Source: RH-AL1 sp965214415 (lineage in GTDB: Bacteria > Pseudomonadota > Alphaproteobacteria > Rhizobiales > Beijerinckiaceae). Taken from it: a stretch of 64,000 nucleotides of DNA. The notes under the pieces were generated by a model. It was not told the origin of the DNA. It saw only the letters and a list, made by a program, of their open reading frames with translations, and did not search any database. Positions within the stretch are counted from its first letter, which is position 1; each line of letters starts with the position of its first letter. Below, piece by piece: positions 52,900 to 63,425 of the stretch. The DNA lies in contig CBDCBQ010000002.1 in assembly GCA_965214415.1 (NCBI GenBank), positions 310,001 to 374,000 of the forward strand, written 5' to 3'. Made by a program: the position numbers and the translations under genes.

Positions 52900-53709
52900 T
52901 CAGCCGGCATCCTGCAGCAGCGCGAGCTCGGCCTTCGGCATCGGGAACACGTTGGCGCGGGAAGGAAATGCCCGCGCGCGAACCGCGGCCACGTAATCGG
53001 CGGCGGCCTTGCGCGTCGCCGCGCCGACTTCGGCGAAGCGGTGATTGTGACGAAAGGCGGCCTGCGTGTAGCCGAGCACGTCGGTGATCACGAGAACCTG
53101 CCCGTCGGTGCCGCGCCCAGCGCCGATGCCGATGGTCGGCGCCGCGACGGCCCGGGTGACGCGCGCGGCCAGCTCCTCGGGGATCATCTCGAGAACCAGC
53201 AGGGTGATCCCCGCTTGGTCCATCGCGATGGCGTCGGTCTCGAGCCGACGCGCGGCGGCGGCCGTCTTGGCCTTCAGGCGCTTCTCCTCGTGATGCTGCG
53301 GCTCGAGCCCGAGATGGCCGCTCACCGCGATGCCGGCGCTCACGAGTGCCCGCACGATCTCCGGCCGCGCGCCCTCGAACTTGACCAGATCGGCTCCAGC
53401 CTCCACGAGCCGGCGCGCATTCTCCACCGCCTGCCGTTCGCGGTCGTACGTTGCGTAAGGCAGGTCCGCGACGATCGTCGCCGCGGGCGCGCCCCGACGG
53501 ACGGCACGCAGGTGATGCAGGATGTCCTCCAACGTCACCTCGCGCTCGCTTGCGTAACCAAGGAAATTCGTGCCGAGACTGTCGCCGACGAGGATCACGT
53601 CGACGCCCGCCTCGGCCTCGGCGCGCGCCGTCGGCGCATCATAGGCGGTGAGAACGGCGATCGGCTCGCCGCGCCGCTTCATGTCGAGAAGACGGCTGGT
53701 CCTGCCCAT
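52900..53709 (-). CDS. panB: 3-methyl-2-oxobutanoate hydroxymethyltransferase
   Basis: This 269-residue TIM-barrel enzyme is the first committed step of pantothenate synthesis, using 5,10-methylene-tetrahydrofolate. Visible are LTAYDAPTARAEAEAGVDVI, LVGDSLGTNFLGY (metal Asp), LVKFEGARPEIVRALVSAGI, GHLGLEPQHHEEKRLKAKT and GIGAGRGTDGQVLVITDVLG. The start is taken at ATG 53709, nine bases after GGAGG; ATG 53718 directly abuts that site and is less likely. It diverges from dnaG. No panC is present. Confidence 0.94.
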   Translation of the reverse strand: MGRTSRLLDMKRRGEPIAVLTAYDAPTARAEAEAGVDVILVGDSLGTNFLGYASEREVTLEDILHHLRAVRRGAPAATIVADLPYATYDRERQAVENARRLVEAGADLVKFEGARPEIVRALVSAGIAVSGHLGLEPQHHEEKRLKAKTAAAARRLETDAIAMDQAGITLLVLEMIPEELAARVTRAVAAPTIGIGAGRGTDGQVLVITDVLGYTQAAFRHNHRFAEVGAATRKAAADYVAAVRARAFPSRANVFPMPKAELALLQDAG

Positions 53710-53839
53710 CCCCGTCATCCTCCCCGAATCCCCACCTTCGATCATTCGCATCGGAAGCCTTGTTGATACGGGGGAAAACGACAAGCCGGCGCTCCTCGAC
53801 GCGCCGCGCGCCGCAGACATCCATATAAGTGTGGGCACC

Positions 53840-55768
53840 ATGCGCTTCCCGCCATCCTTTCTCGACGACATCAAGGCGCGGCTGCCCGTGTCCGAGGTCG
53901 TGCGTCAGCGCGTCAAGCTGAAAAAGTCCGGACGGGAGTTCGTCGGCCTGTCGCCCTTCGGGACGGAGAAGACGCCGAGCTTCTTCGTGAACGACCAGAA
54001 GATGGCGTGGTTCGACTTCTCGTCGGGCAAGAACGGCAACATTTTCGACTTCGTGATCGAGACCGAGGGCCTGTCGTTTCCCGAGGCCGTTGAGCGCCTC
54101 GCGGCCGAGGCCGGACTCGTCCTGCCGGCGCGTTCGCCCGAGCGTGAGCGACAGGAGCAACGCCGGGCCAGCCTGGTCGAGGTGATGGACTGGGCCACCG
54201 CGTTCTTCGAGGCGGAGCTGCGCGGCTCGCGCGGCGACATGGCGCGCGCCTACCTCGACAAGCGCGGCATCGCCGGCCAAAGCCGCGCCGACTTTCGCAT
54301 CGGGTACGCGCCGGCCGAACGGCATGCGTTGCGCGACGCCCTCGCCGCCAGGGGCGCGAGCGTCGAGGCCATGTGCGAGACGGGCCTGCTGATCCACGGC
54401 GAGGACATCCCGGTGCCCTACGACCGCTTCCGCGATCGCGTGATGTTCCCGATCACCGACCGCGGCGGCCGCGTCATCGCCTTTGGCGGGCGGGCGCTGC
54501 AGAAGGACGTGCCGGCGAAATATCTCAACTCGCCGGAGACGCCGCTCTTCCACAAGGGCGCGGTGCTGTTCAACCACGCCCGCGCCCGCAAGGCCGCGCA
54601 CGACAAGGGCCGAGTCATCGTCGTCGAAGGCTACATCGACGTGATCGCGATGCACGCGGCGGGCTTTCCCGAGACGGTGGCGACGCTTGGCACCACGCTG
54701 GGCGAGGAGCAGATTGGAATGCTGTGGCAGATGGCGCCGCAGCCGATCCTCTGCTTCGACGGCGACGCCGCCGGCCGCAAGGCGGCCTATCGATCCGCCG
54801 AGATGGCGCTGCCACTCGTCGCCGCCGACCGCACGCTTGCCTTCGCGCTCCTGCCGGGCGGACAGGACCCCGACGAGATGCTTCGCGCCGCGGGCTCTGG
54901 CGCCATGGCCACCGCGCTCGAGGCCGCCGTCCCTCTGGTCGACCTCGTCTGGTCGCGGGAGACGGAGGGACGCCCGCTGGCGACGCCGGAGCAGCGCAAG
55001 GCGCTGCGGGACGGGCTCCGCGCGATCGCCTGGGCGGTCCGCGACCGCGAACTCGGCCAGTTGTACTGGGCCGCGTTCGAGGACCGGCTGCGCACGCTGT
55101 TCGAGGGCGATCGCGGCGCCGGCCAGCCGACCCGTCGAGCGGCGCCGTTCGTACCTTTCCGCAAGGGTGCGCCCGCGCCGGTGCGGACCGGGCACCTCTC
55201 GTCGCCGCCCACGGCGAGCCAAAGCCTCGCCGCCAGCCCGTTCCTCCGGCCGGCGAAGTCGCCGCTGCCGCCACGCGAGGCGATGATCATGGTGATCCTG
55301 CTCGCGCGGCCGACGCTCGCGGCGGACTCGGCCGAGGCGCTCGCGGCGCTCCAGTTCGAGGCCGGAGATCTCGCCGGGCTTCGCGATCGGCTGCTCGACC
55401 ACGCGCACGACGAACTCGAGAGCGGGCACGAGACCGAGAGCCTGCGCGCGCGACTGGCCGACGAGGGGTTCGAGCCGACGATTGCCAAGCTCGAGAGCTC
55501 GGGCGCGGGCCTCGCCTGGTATGCCCGCCCCGAGGCCGCGATCCAGGACGTGATCGAGGTCCTGAAGCAGGCGCTGACGCTGCACTACGTGACGCATGTC
55601 CTGCAAGCAGAGCTCCGCTCCGCCGGCGAGGACATGGCACAGGACCCAAGCGAGGCGAACCTGGCTCACCTAGCGGCAATCCAGGAGCAGATCCACGCGC
55701 TACCGGGGAAGGAGGCGGCGATCGAGGGGTTCGGCGCCCATTCCGGCCGGCTGGTCTCGGCGCTGTGA
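53840..55768 (+). CDS. dnaG: DNA primase
   Basis: This 642-residue protein starts at ATG 53840. The N-terminal domain reads GLSPFGTEKTPSFFVNDQKM then WFDFSSGKNGNIFDFVIETE: the four zinc ligands of CHC2 fingers are all replaced (Ser, Gly, Phe, Ser), a trend I recall in other alphaproteobacterial primases. The TOPRIM core has VIVVEGYIDVIAMHAAGFPE and CFDGDAAGRKAAYRSAEMAL. It primes lagging-strand synthesis with DnaB. It precedes rpoD, as in the macromolecular synthesis operon. Confidence 0.94.
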   Translation: MRFPPSFLDDIKARLPVSEVVRQRVKLKKSGREFVGLSPFGTEKTPSFFVNDQKMAWFDFSSGKNGNIFDFVIETEGLSFPEAVERLAAEAGLVLPARSPERERQEQRRASLVEVMDWATAFFEAELRGSRGDMARAYLDKRGIAGQSRADFRIGYAPAERHALRDALAARGASVEAMCETGLLIHGEDIPVPYDRFRDRVMFPITDRGGRVIAFGGRALQKDVPAKYLNSPETPLFHKGAVLFNHARARKAAHDKGRVIVVEGYIDVIAMHAAGFPETVATLGTTLGEEQIGMLWQMAPQPILCFDGDAAGRKAAYRSAEMALPLVAADRTLAFALLPGGQDPDEMLRAAGSGAMATALEAAVPLVDLVWSRETEGRPLATPEQRKALRDGLRAIAWAVRDRELGQLYWAAFEDRLRTLFEGDRGAGQPTRRAAPFVPFRKGAPAPVRTGHLSSPPTASQSLAASPFLRPAKSPLPPREAMIMVILLARPTLAADSAEALAALQFEAGDLAGLRDRLLDHAHDELESGHETESLRARLADEGFEPTIAKLESSGAGLAWYARPEAAIQDVIEVLKQALTLHYVTHVLQAELRSAGEDMAQDPSEANLAHLAAIQEQIHALPGKEAAIEGFGAHSGRLVSAL

Positions 55769-56204
55769 GAGCGTGCCGATCTCGCGAGGCCGAGTTCGCG
55801 CTCGAAATCGACGTTACATGCGTGCCGCCGCCACTGTGTCTTGCGAGACGCGAGACGCGCGCTACATGAGATGTTGCTTTCCACCTCGGTGGCCCTAGCT
55901 ACCCTTGTTGGCGCTGCTTGTGTTTCCGCTGCTTGTGTTTCCGCTGCCCTCTGGGAGCCGACGGCGCGCCGACCGAGACGAAGGCACTCGAGAGGATGGC
56001 ACCGGTCCCTAGTGGACGCTCGTGTTTGTCGCGTTGGCGAGACAGGCTTCAGCGGCCTCGGCTCTGTGGCTGGAAGACGACGGACGATGCTTAGGCTTCT
56101 TACCGATCGAGCGGTGACTTCCGGCGACGGCAATGATGCCGCGTCTGGGTAGAGTGAATGCGCCGGCTTGCGACAGCCTAGGCGCCGGGTACGACGAGGA
56201 CCGG
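55769..56204. other. 436-bp dnaG-rpoD intergenic region
   Basis: The gap holds no convincing gene. Short frames exist on both strands but have no ribosome-binding site or recognisable protein. A 15-bp unit (gctgcttgtgtttcc) is duplicated at 55913-55927 and 55928-55942. The region must carry the rpoD promoter(s); no clear -35/-10 pair stands out. GAGGA at about 56196-56200 is the rpoD ribosome-binding site. Confidence 0.55.
55913..55942. repeat. Two tandem 15-bp repeats
   Basis: gctgcttgtgtttcc occurs twice in a row in the dnaG-rpoD gap, followed by gctgcc. This is probably slippage; no function is evident. Confidence 0.8.
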
Positions 56205-58259
<2,055 letters not shown>

Positions 58260-58274
58260 AGTGTCGTCGCGCGG

Positions 58275-58661
58275 CTAGATCCGCGCGGCGACGTGCTTCT
58301 CGATAATCGCGAGATTGCGGACGTTGGCCTTGAACCACGTGTCCGCGAGATCGCCGAGGATCGGCGTCGCGCCCAGGACCAGGTCGAGCACCACGTTTCC
58401 CGCCATCGCGGCGAGCGCGGTCTTCGGAAGGCCAAGCCGCTTGCCCTCGTAGACGAAGTAGCAGGCGATGCCCGCCGTCGCGAGATCGCCGATGCCTGGC
58501 GCCAGCCCGATGATGGAGTCGGCACCGAAGCGGAACCCGCCCGGCAGGCGGATCGCGGTGTCGAGAAAGTTTGCAAGCCAACGCAGGCGCTTCATCGTCG
58601 CCTCGACATCGTCGATCGCGGCGGTCTCGTAACGGCCGACAAACCCTGTTGCAGCGGTCAT
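58275..58661 (-). CDS. DUF4112 membrane protein
   Basis: This 128-residue protein starts at ATG 58661 with AAGGA nine bases before. It matches DUF4112: RLRWLANFLDTAIRLPGGFR, FGADSIIGLAPGIGDLATAG, and LVLGATPILGDLADTWFKAN. Two hydrophobic segments suggest a small inner-membrane protein. The function of the family is unknown. It is convergent with rpoD. Confidence 0.9.
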   Translation of the reverse strand: MTAATGFVGRYETAAIDDVEATMKRLRWLANFLDTAIRLPGGFRFGADSIIGLAPGIGDLATAGIACYFVYEGKRLGLPKTALAAMAGNVVLDLVLGATPILGDLADTWFKANVRNLAIIEKHVAARI

Positions 58662-58756
58662 GGTGTCATCCTTGCCGGACCTGCCGGCAGCGGGAGAAGA
58701 CATGGGCGCGGCGGGTCGGCCGCGCAAGCGCCCCGAGACCATGTGAAAACATACCT

Positions 58757-59515
58757 TTATAGGTCGTCAATCGCCTGTTGCCTGGCGCCGACGGATTGCG
58801 GCACCAGCACCGGCTGAAGGGCCGGCGCCATCCGCCGCGCGAGACGACGCAGGCCGACCGGGCGATAGAGCTGCTTCGTCGCCTCGACAACGAGAACGCC
58901 GGCACCGGGCAGCGCGAGCTGAGCGCCGACCTTCTCGAAGGCCGAGGCCGACCGCAGGAACAGGCCGCGGCCCAGCGGCGGAACGTACAGTGCCTCCGTC
59001 CAGTGCGTCGGCGAAAACAGTGTCTCGCGCATCAGATCCCGCAATTGGCTGCGCGAGTACGGCTGGCCGTGGCCGAACGGCGTCGAGTCGAGCCGCGCCC
59101 ATAGCCCGGCGCGGCTCGGCGCGACGGCGATGACGCGGCCGCCCGGCGTCAGCACGCGCCATACCTCGGCGAGCAGGTCGCGGGGATGCTCGGTGATCTC
59201 GAGCGCATGGACGAGCAGGACGCGGTCGACGCAGCTGTCGGGCAGTGGCAGCGCTGTCGTGTCGACGAGAGCGGACGCCGAGCGACCGTTCGAGGGCCAG
59301 TTCACCACGCCCTGCTCGGCCGGCATGAAGGCCATGACGCGCATCGCCTCGCCGCGAAAGTCCTCGAGGTAGGGCGTCGCATAGCCGATGCCGAGCACAG
59401 ACTGGCCATGGCAGGCATCGAAGCGTTTGCGCAGGATGCGACCGACCAGGCGACGCGTCACCTCGCCGAGCGGCGAGGCGTAGAACGTGCGCAGGTCGAC
59501 GATGTCGAGGGCCAT
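58757..59515 (-). CDS. Class I SAM-dependent methyltransferase
   Basis: This 252-residue protein starts at ATG 59515 (MALDIVDLRTFYASPLGEVT). The SAM-binding segment SVLGIGYATPYLEDFRGEAM replaces the usual GxGxG with GIGYATP, and post-motif DRVLLVHALEITEHPRDLLA follows. The type 11 methyltransferase is conserved beside and divergent from gloB in alphaproteobacteria, but its substrate is unknown. Confidence 0.87.
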   Translation of the reverse strand: MALDIVDLRTFYASPLGEVTRRLVGRILRKRFDACHGQSVLGIGYATPYLEDFRGEAMRVMAFMPAEQGVVNWPSNGRSASALVDTTALPLPDSCVDRVLLVHALEITEHPRDLLAEVWRVLTPGGRVIAVAPSRAGLWARLDSTPFGHGQPYSRSQLRDLMRETLFSPTHWTEALYVPPLGRGLFLRSASAFEKVGAQLALPGAGVLVVEATKQLYRPVGLRRLARRMAPALQPVLVPQSVGARQQAIDDL

Positions 59516-59677
59516 GCCGGAAGTGTCGCACGTTTGCGCACGTCGCGCATCGGTCAGGTCCACGGCGAAAAGCGCCGGCGATCGAGCTCGTTGAAACTAG
59601 GGCGGCAACCGTTGCACGGCGCGTCCGTTTCCCGATCCATCCCACAGAGCCGTCCGCGGCGCGTCGAGGAGACCACC

Positions 59678-60466
59678 ATGGCCGCCCAAGTCCACCAATT
59701 CATGTGCCTGTCCGACAATTACGGGGTGCTCCTGCACGATCCCGAGACGCGGCGCACGGCGACAATCGATGCGCCGGACGCGACGCCGATCCTCGCCGCG
59801 CTGAAGGCGAAAGGCTGGGATCTGACCGATATCCTCGTCACCCACCATCATGCCGACCACACCCAGGGTCTCGCGGCGCTGAAGGCGGAGTACCCCGACG
59901 CGATAATCGTCGGGCCGGCGAAGGAGGTCGAGAAGATCAAGGCGGCCGGCAAGATCAGTGGCCTCGACGTCACCGTTGGCGAAGGCGATCGCGTCAAGGT
60001 CGGCTCGCTGGAGGCGCATGTGATCGAGGTCCCGGGACACACCTCGGGCCATATCGCCTATTATTTCGACGACGAGGACCTGCTGTTTGCCGGCGACACC
60101 CTGTTCGCGCTCGGCTGCGGTCGCCCGTTCGAGGAAAAGCCCAGCGTCCTCTACCATTCGTTGATGAAGCTCGCCCGGCTGCCCGGGTCGACACAGGTCT
60201 ATTGCGGCCACGAATATACCCAGTCGAACGCGCGCTTCGCGATGTCGGTTGACGGCGGCAACAGCCTTCTCGCCGATCGCGCCGCCGAGATCGATCGTCT
60301 GCGCGAGGCGAAGAGCTTCACGCTGCCGACCACGATCGCGCTCGAGCAGGCCACGAACCCCTTCCTGCGGGCCGAGGAGTCGGAGCTCAAGGCAGCGCTC
60401 GGCATGCCGGACGCGGATGCTGTCGCGATCTTCGCCGAGCTGCGCGAACGTAAAAATCGGGGATAA
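59678..60466 (+). CDS. gloB: Hydroxyacylglutathione hydrolase (glyoxalase II)
   Basis: This 262-residue metallo-beta-lactamase-fold enzyme starts at ATG 59678 after GAGGA. Metal ligands are in ILVTHHHADHTQGLAALK, EVPGHTSGHIAYYF and LLFAGDTLFALGCGRPFEE, and the glutathione-binding VYCGHEYTQSNARFAMSVDG and C-terminal FLRAEESELKAALGMPDADA are present. It hydrolyses S-lactoylglutathione to D-lactate in methylglyoxal detoxification. Confidence 0.95.
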   Translation: MAAQVHQFMCLSDNYGVLLHDPETRRTATIDAPDATPILAALKAKGWDLTDILVTHHHADHTQGLAALKAEYPDAIIVGPAKEVEKIKAAGKISGLDVTVGEGDRVKVGSLEAHVIEVPGHTSGHIAYYFDDEDLLFAGDTLFALGCGRPFEEKPSVLYHSLMKLARLPGSTQVYCGHEYTQSNARFAMSVDGGNSLLADRAAEIDRLREAKSFTLPTTIALEQATNPFLRAEESELKAALGMPDADAVAIFAELRERKNRG

Positions 60467-60603
60467 ATCCGAGTTTTCAACACGCGGCGGTATATTGGCT
60501 CGAATGCGACCGCCGTGCTCAACGCCCCATTAAGGATCACGCTTTACGTTGCGTCGTGGCGCCATTATCGGCGAGCTGTCGCGTGATATTGAGGAGATGG
60601 CGG

Positions 60604-62289
60604 GTGCAGCTTGCACGCGACGGCGGCGATCAGCCCGGCCAATCCAAGATGGCTTTTCTCGATACCGCCGACGCGGGCGCGGGAGAGGTCCTCTACGACT
60701 GGGACATCGCGACCGACCAGATCCGTTGGGGATCAAACCTCACTGCGGTCGTCGGCATCGTCGATTCCTCGCGGCTCGCCACCGGTCTCGGCTACGCCGA
60801 GCACCTTGCCGCCGAAAGCACGACCTCACGATACGACGCGGTGATGGCGCCCGGCGGCTGCGACGCCGGCGGCGGCGTGCCCTACACCGCCGTCTACGCC
60901 CTGCTTCCAGCGCACCGATCGATGGCCGCCCCAGTCTGGATCGAGGATCGTGGCCGCTGGTTCGCGGATGCCAAGGACAGGCCAGGTCGCGCGCACGGCA
61001 TGATCCGGGTCATCACCAAAAGGATCGAGGCGGAACGCGCCGCGCTGACCGCGGCACGCGATCCCCTCACCGGCGCGTTCGACCGCGCCCATTTCATCGA
61101 ACATATCGCCCGCAAGCTCAGCCTCGCGGGAAAGCGACAGGCTACCTTCGCCGTCCTGCTGATCGGCATCGAGACGAGCGCCGCGCCGCACGGGCATTCC
61201 AATCCCATGCTTGCCGCCGCGATCGGCCGGCTGCGGTCTCAGATGCGCGCGCAAGAGATCTGCGCGCGGCTTGCGGCGACGCGGTTCGCGGTCCTGCTCG
61301 AGAATTGTAACGCGGAGCAGGCGGAAGCCGCGGCGACACGCTTCATCGCGGCGATCGAGACGGTCGAGCCCAAGGCCTTGTTGGCGCCGCATGCGCGCAT
61401 CGGCGCCGTCCTTGGCCCATGTCACGGCCGCACGCCGCAAGCGCTTCTGCAATTCGCCGAGGAGGCGCTCGAAGCGGCGCGGCAGCCGACCAGCCCCGCC
61501 TATCTGCGCCACGATCCCGATATGGCGCGAACCGTCGGCCGGCCGGCCGCGCAGGACGAGGTGCTCGCCGCGCTGAACGAGGGCCGCGTTCTGCTGGCCT
61601 TGCAGCCGGTGGTCGATGCCCGCACCCGCAAGGTCGTGTTCCACGAGGCCCTCGTGCGCATCCGCCGCCACGACGGCACCTTGCTGATGCCCGACGCGCT
61701 GGTCCCGAACGCGGAACGAAGCGGGCTCGTCGCGCTGCTCGACCGTCGCGTGCTCGATCTGGCACTCGCCATGCTGGCCACCGATCGCAAGCTTTCGCTG
61801 TCGATCAACGCCTCGGTCGCGAGCATCGCCGAGAGCTGCTGGCTCGACCATCTGCGCGCCGCGTGCAAGCTCCGGCCCGACGCGGCCCGCCGCCTGACCG
61901 TCGAGATCACCGAGACCTGCCTCGTCGAGGACCTCGAAGCGACGCGCGCGTCGCTGGCCGAGATCAAACCGCTCGGCGTGAAAATCGCGATCGACGATTT
62001 CGGCGCCGGCCATTCCTCGTTCCGCACGCTGCGCCAGCTGCCGATCGACTTCCTCAAGATCGACGGCGCCTTCGCGCAGAACCTGTCGACGTCGCCCGAC
62101 GATCGCTTCTTCATCCGCACGCTGATCGACCTCGCGCGAAATCTGCGCATCCCGACGGTCGCGGAATGGATCGAGGACGAGGCGACCGCCCGCCTTCTGA
62201 CCGATTGGGGCGTCGAGTATCTGCAAGGCCATTTGTTCGGAAAGGCCGAGCTGCCACCCGACGTGGCGGCCTCGCGCGCCACCGCCTGA
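60604..62289 (+). CDS. EAL-domain protein with a degenerate GGDEF domain
   Basis: The 561-residue protein probably starts at GTG 60604 (GAGGAG seven bases before). A PAS-like N-domain (GEVLYDWDIATDQIRWGSNL) is followed by a GGDEF-like domain whose active-site motif has become RLAATRF, so it cannot make c-di-GMP, and by an EAL domain with FHEALVR (EAL 348-350), LSINASVASI, VEITETCL, AIDDFGAGHSS and FLKIDGAFAQ. The EAL set looks complete, so phosphodiesterase activity is likely. It may be allosterically tuned by the dead GGDEF or PAS. Confidence 0.9.
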   Translation: MQLARDGGDQPGQSKMAFLDTADAGAGEVLYDWDIATDQIRWGSNLTAVVGIVDSSRLATGLGYAEHLAAESTTSRYDAVMAPGGCDAGGGVPYTAVYALLPAHRSMAAPVWIEDRGRWFADAKDRPGRAHGMIRVITKRIEAERAALTAARDPLTGAFDRAHFIEHIARKLSLAGKRQATFAVLLIGIETSAAPHGHSNPMLAAAIGRLRSQMRAQEICARLAATRFAVLLENCNAEQAEAAATRFIAAIETVEPKALLAPHARIGAVLGPCHGRTPQALLQFAEEALEAARQPTSPAYLRHDPDMARTVGRPAAQDEVLAALNEGRVLLALQPVVDARTRKVVFHEALVRIRRHDGTLLMPDALVPNAERSGLVALLDRRVLDLALAMLATDRKLSLSINASVASIAESCWLDHLRAACKLRPDAARRLTVEITETCLVEDLEATRASLAEIKPLGVKIAIDDFGAGHSSFRTLRQLPIDFLKIDGAFAQNLSTSPDDRFFIRTLIDLARNLRIPTVAEWIEDEATARLLTDWGVEYLQGHLFGKAELPPDVAASRATA

Positions 62290-62307
62290 CGGGAGACCGC
62301 TCGCGGC

Positions 62308-63150
62308 CTACGCCCGCTTCGAAAAGGGGATGAAGTGCGCCGGCATGATCGGCGCCGCCCCGTCGATCCTCTGAAAAAACGGGATCGGCCGCAGGCCCGG
62401 CACGGACGCGACCAAGATCCTGGGACGCGGCGGCGGCAGCGGGATGCCGTCGTCGGGCGAGCCGGTGACGACGTCGGGCGCGCGCGGCGCCGGCTCGCTC
62501 GGCATCGCGGTCTCTGGCGCGTCTGGCGCGGTCGTGGCCAGCGTGACAGGACGCTCCGGTGGCAACGGAATGGTCGGCGCCAGCATGCCGTCCGGCACCG
62601 CGGGCGCCGCGCGGCGCGCCCGTTGGCTCGACGCCGGGCCCAGTTCGGGTTTCGCGCCGAAGCCGGGGATCATGCCCTGCAGCCTGCCCGTCAGCATCGA
62701 GAACGTGGACGCGCCGGTCGCTGTGCCCTCCGGCAACGGCTTGATCATCGCCTGCGCGACCATGATGCGCGGCTGCGGCGCGGTGCAATCGCGCACGCCG
62801 AGATCGATCAGCTCCTGCCCGCGCAGGATCGTGAAGCTCTTGGTCAGCGTGCCGAGGCGATCGCGCACCGCCACCGGATAGGTGTTGAAGAGCTGGTCCG
62901 AGACGTCCCAATTGGTGACGTGGTTGCGTGGATCGTAGGCTTGGTGAAACTTGAACACCGAATCGCGGTAGACGCAGACGTTCGGCAGGCCCAGCGCCAT
63001 CGTGCAGGCCGAATGGCACTCGTGGATGCGCACCTCGCGGTTTGTACGCCGGTAGGTCTCGGTGATCGCCGAGTATTGATCGACGTAACCGCCAAAATCC
63101 TTGACGACCACGACGGGCGACATGTTCGGGGGCGGCTGCAGGTAGCTCAA
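62308..63150 (-). CDS. COG3904-like ClpP-fold protein
   Basis: This 280-residue protein, from TTG 63150 or ATG 63123, has a ClpP/crotonase-like core: VVVVKDFGGYVDQYSAITET, VRIHECHSACTMALGLPNVC (candidate catalytic Ser) and FKFHQAYDPRN (candidate His). The C-terminal 130 residues are Pro/Arg-rich and disordered. COG3904 proteins are usually exported; no signal peptide is visible here, so the start may be wrong or the protein cytosolic. Function is unknown. Confidence 0.7.
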   Translation of the reverse strand: MSYLQPPPNMSPVVVVKDFGGYVDQYSAITETYRRTNREVRIHECHSACTMALGLPNVCVYRDSVFKFHQAYDPRNHVTNWDVSDQLFNTYPVAVRDRLGTLTKSFTILRGQELIDLGVRDCTAPQPRIMVAQAMIKPLPEGTATGASTFSMLTGRLQGMIPGFGAKPELGPASSQRARRAAPAVPDGMLAPTIPLPPERPVTLATTAPDAPETAMPSEPAPRAPDVVTGSPDDGIPLPPPRPRILVASVPGLRPIPFFQRIDGAAPIMPAHFIPFSKRA

Positions 63151-63425
63151 GACCGGTGTGTCCCACTCCGCCCGTCGAGGACTCGACCAGTCCGTTCTAT
63201 CGAGAACGTGGTAAACGCCTTGTTAAGTCCAACAATGGTCGTCGACCATGAGTGGCCCCGACGCCGGTATCGCGGGGCTTGGCGGCCGAAATCGGGCGAC
63301 CGATGGGTTTTAAACGCAGTGATCCGCCTCGTGCGACTGCGCGGGCTGTTTTGACTAAAGTCGACTTGTTGGCTCGCCTGCGACATGGCACCGAAGCAAC
63401 CTGATTTCTTTCTTGGTGTTTCGTC

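Noticed and set aside
55841..56152. Small Ala/Cys-containing frame in the dnaG-rpoD gap
   Set aside because: No ribosome-binding site, content driven by the 15-bp repeat, and an Arg-rich tail; not convincing as a gene.
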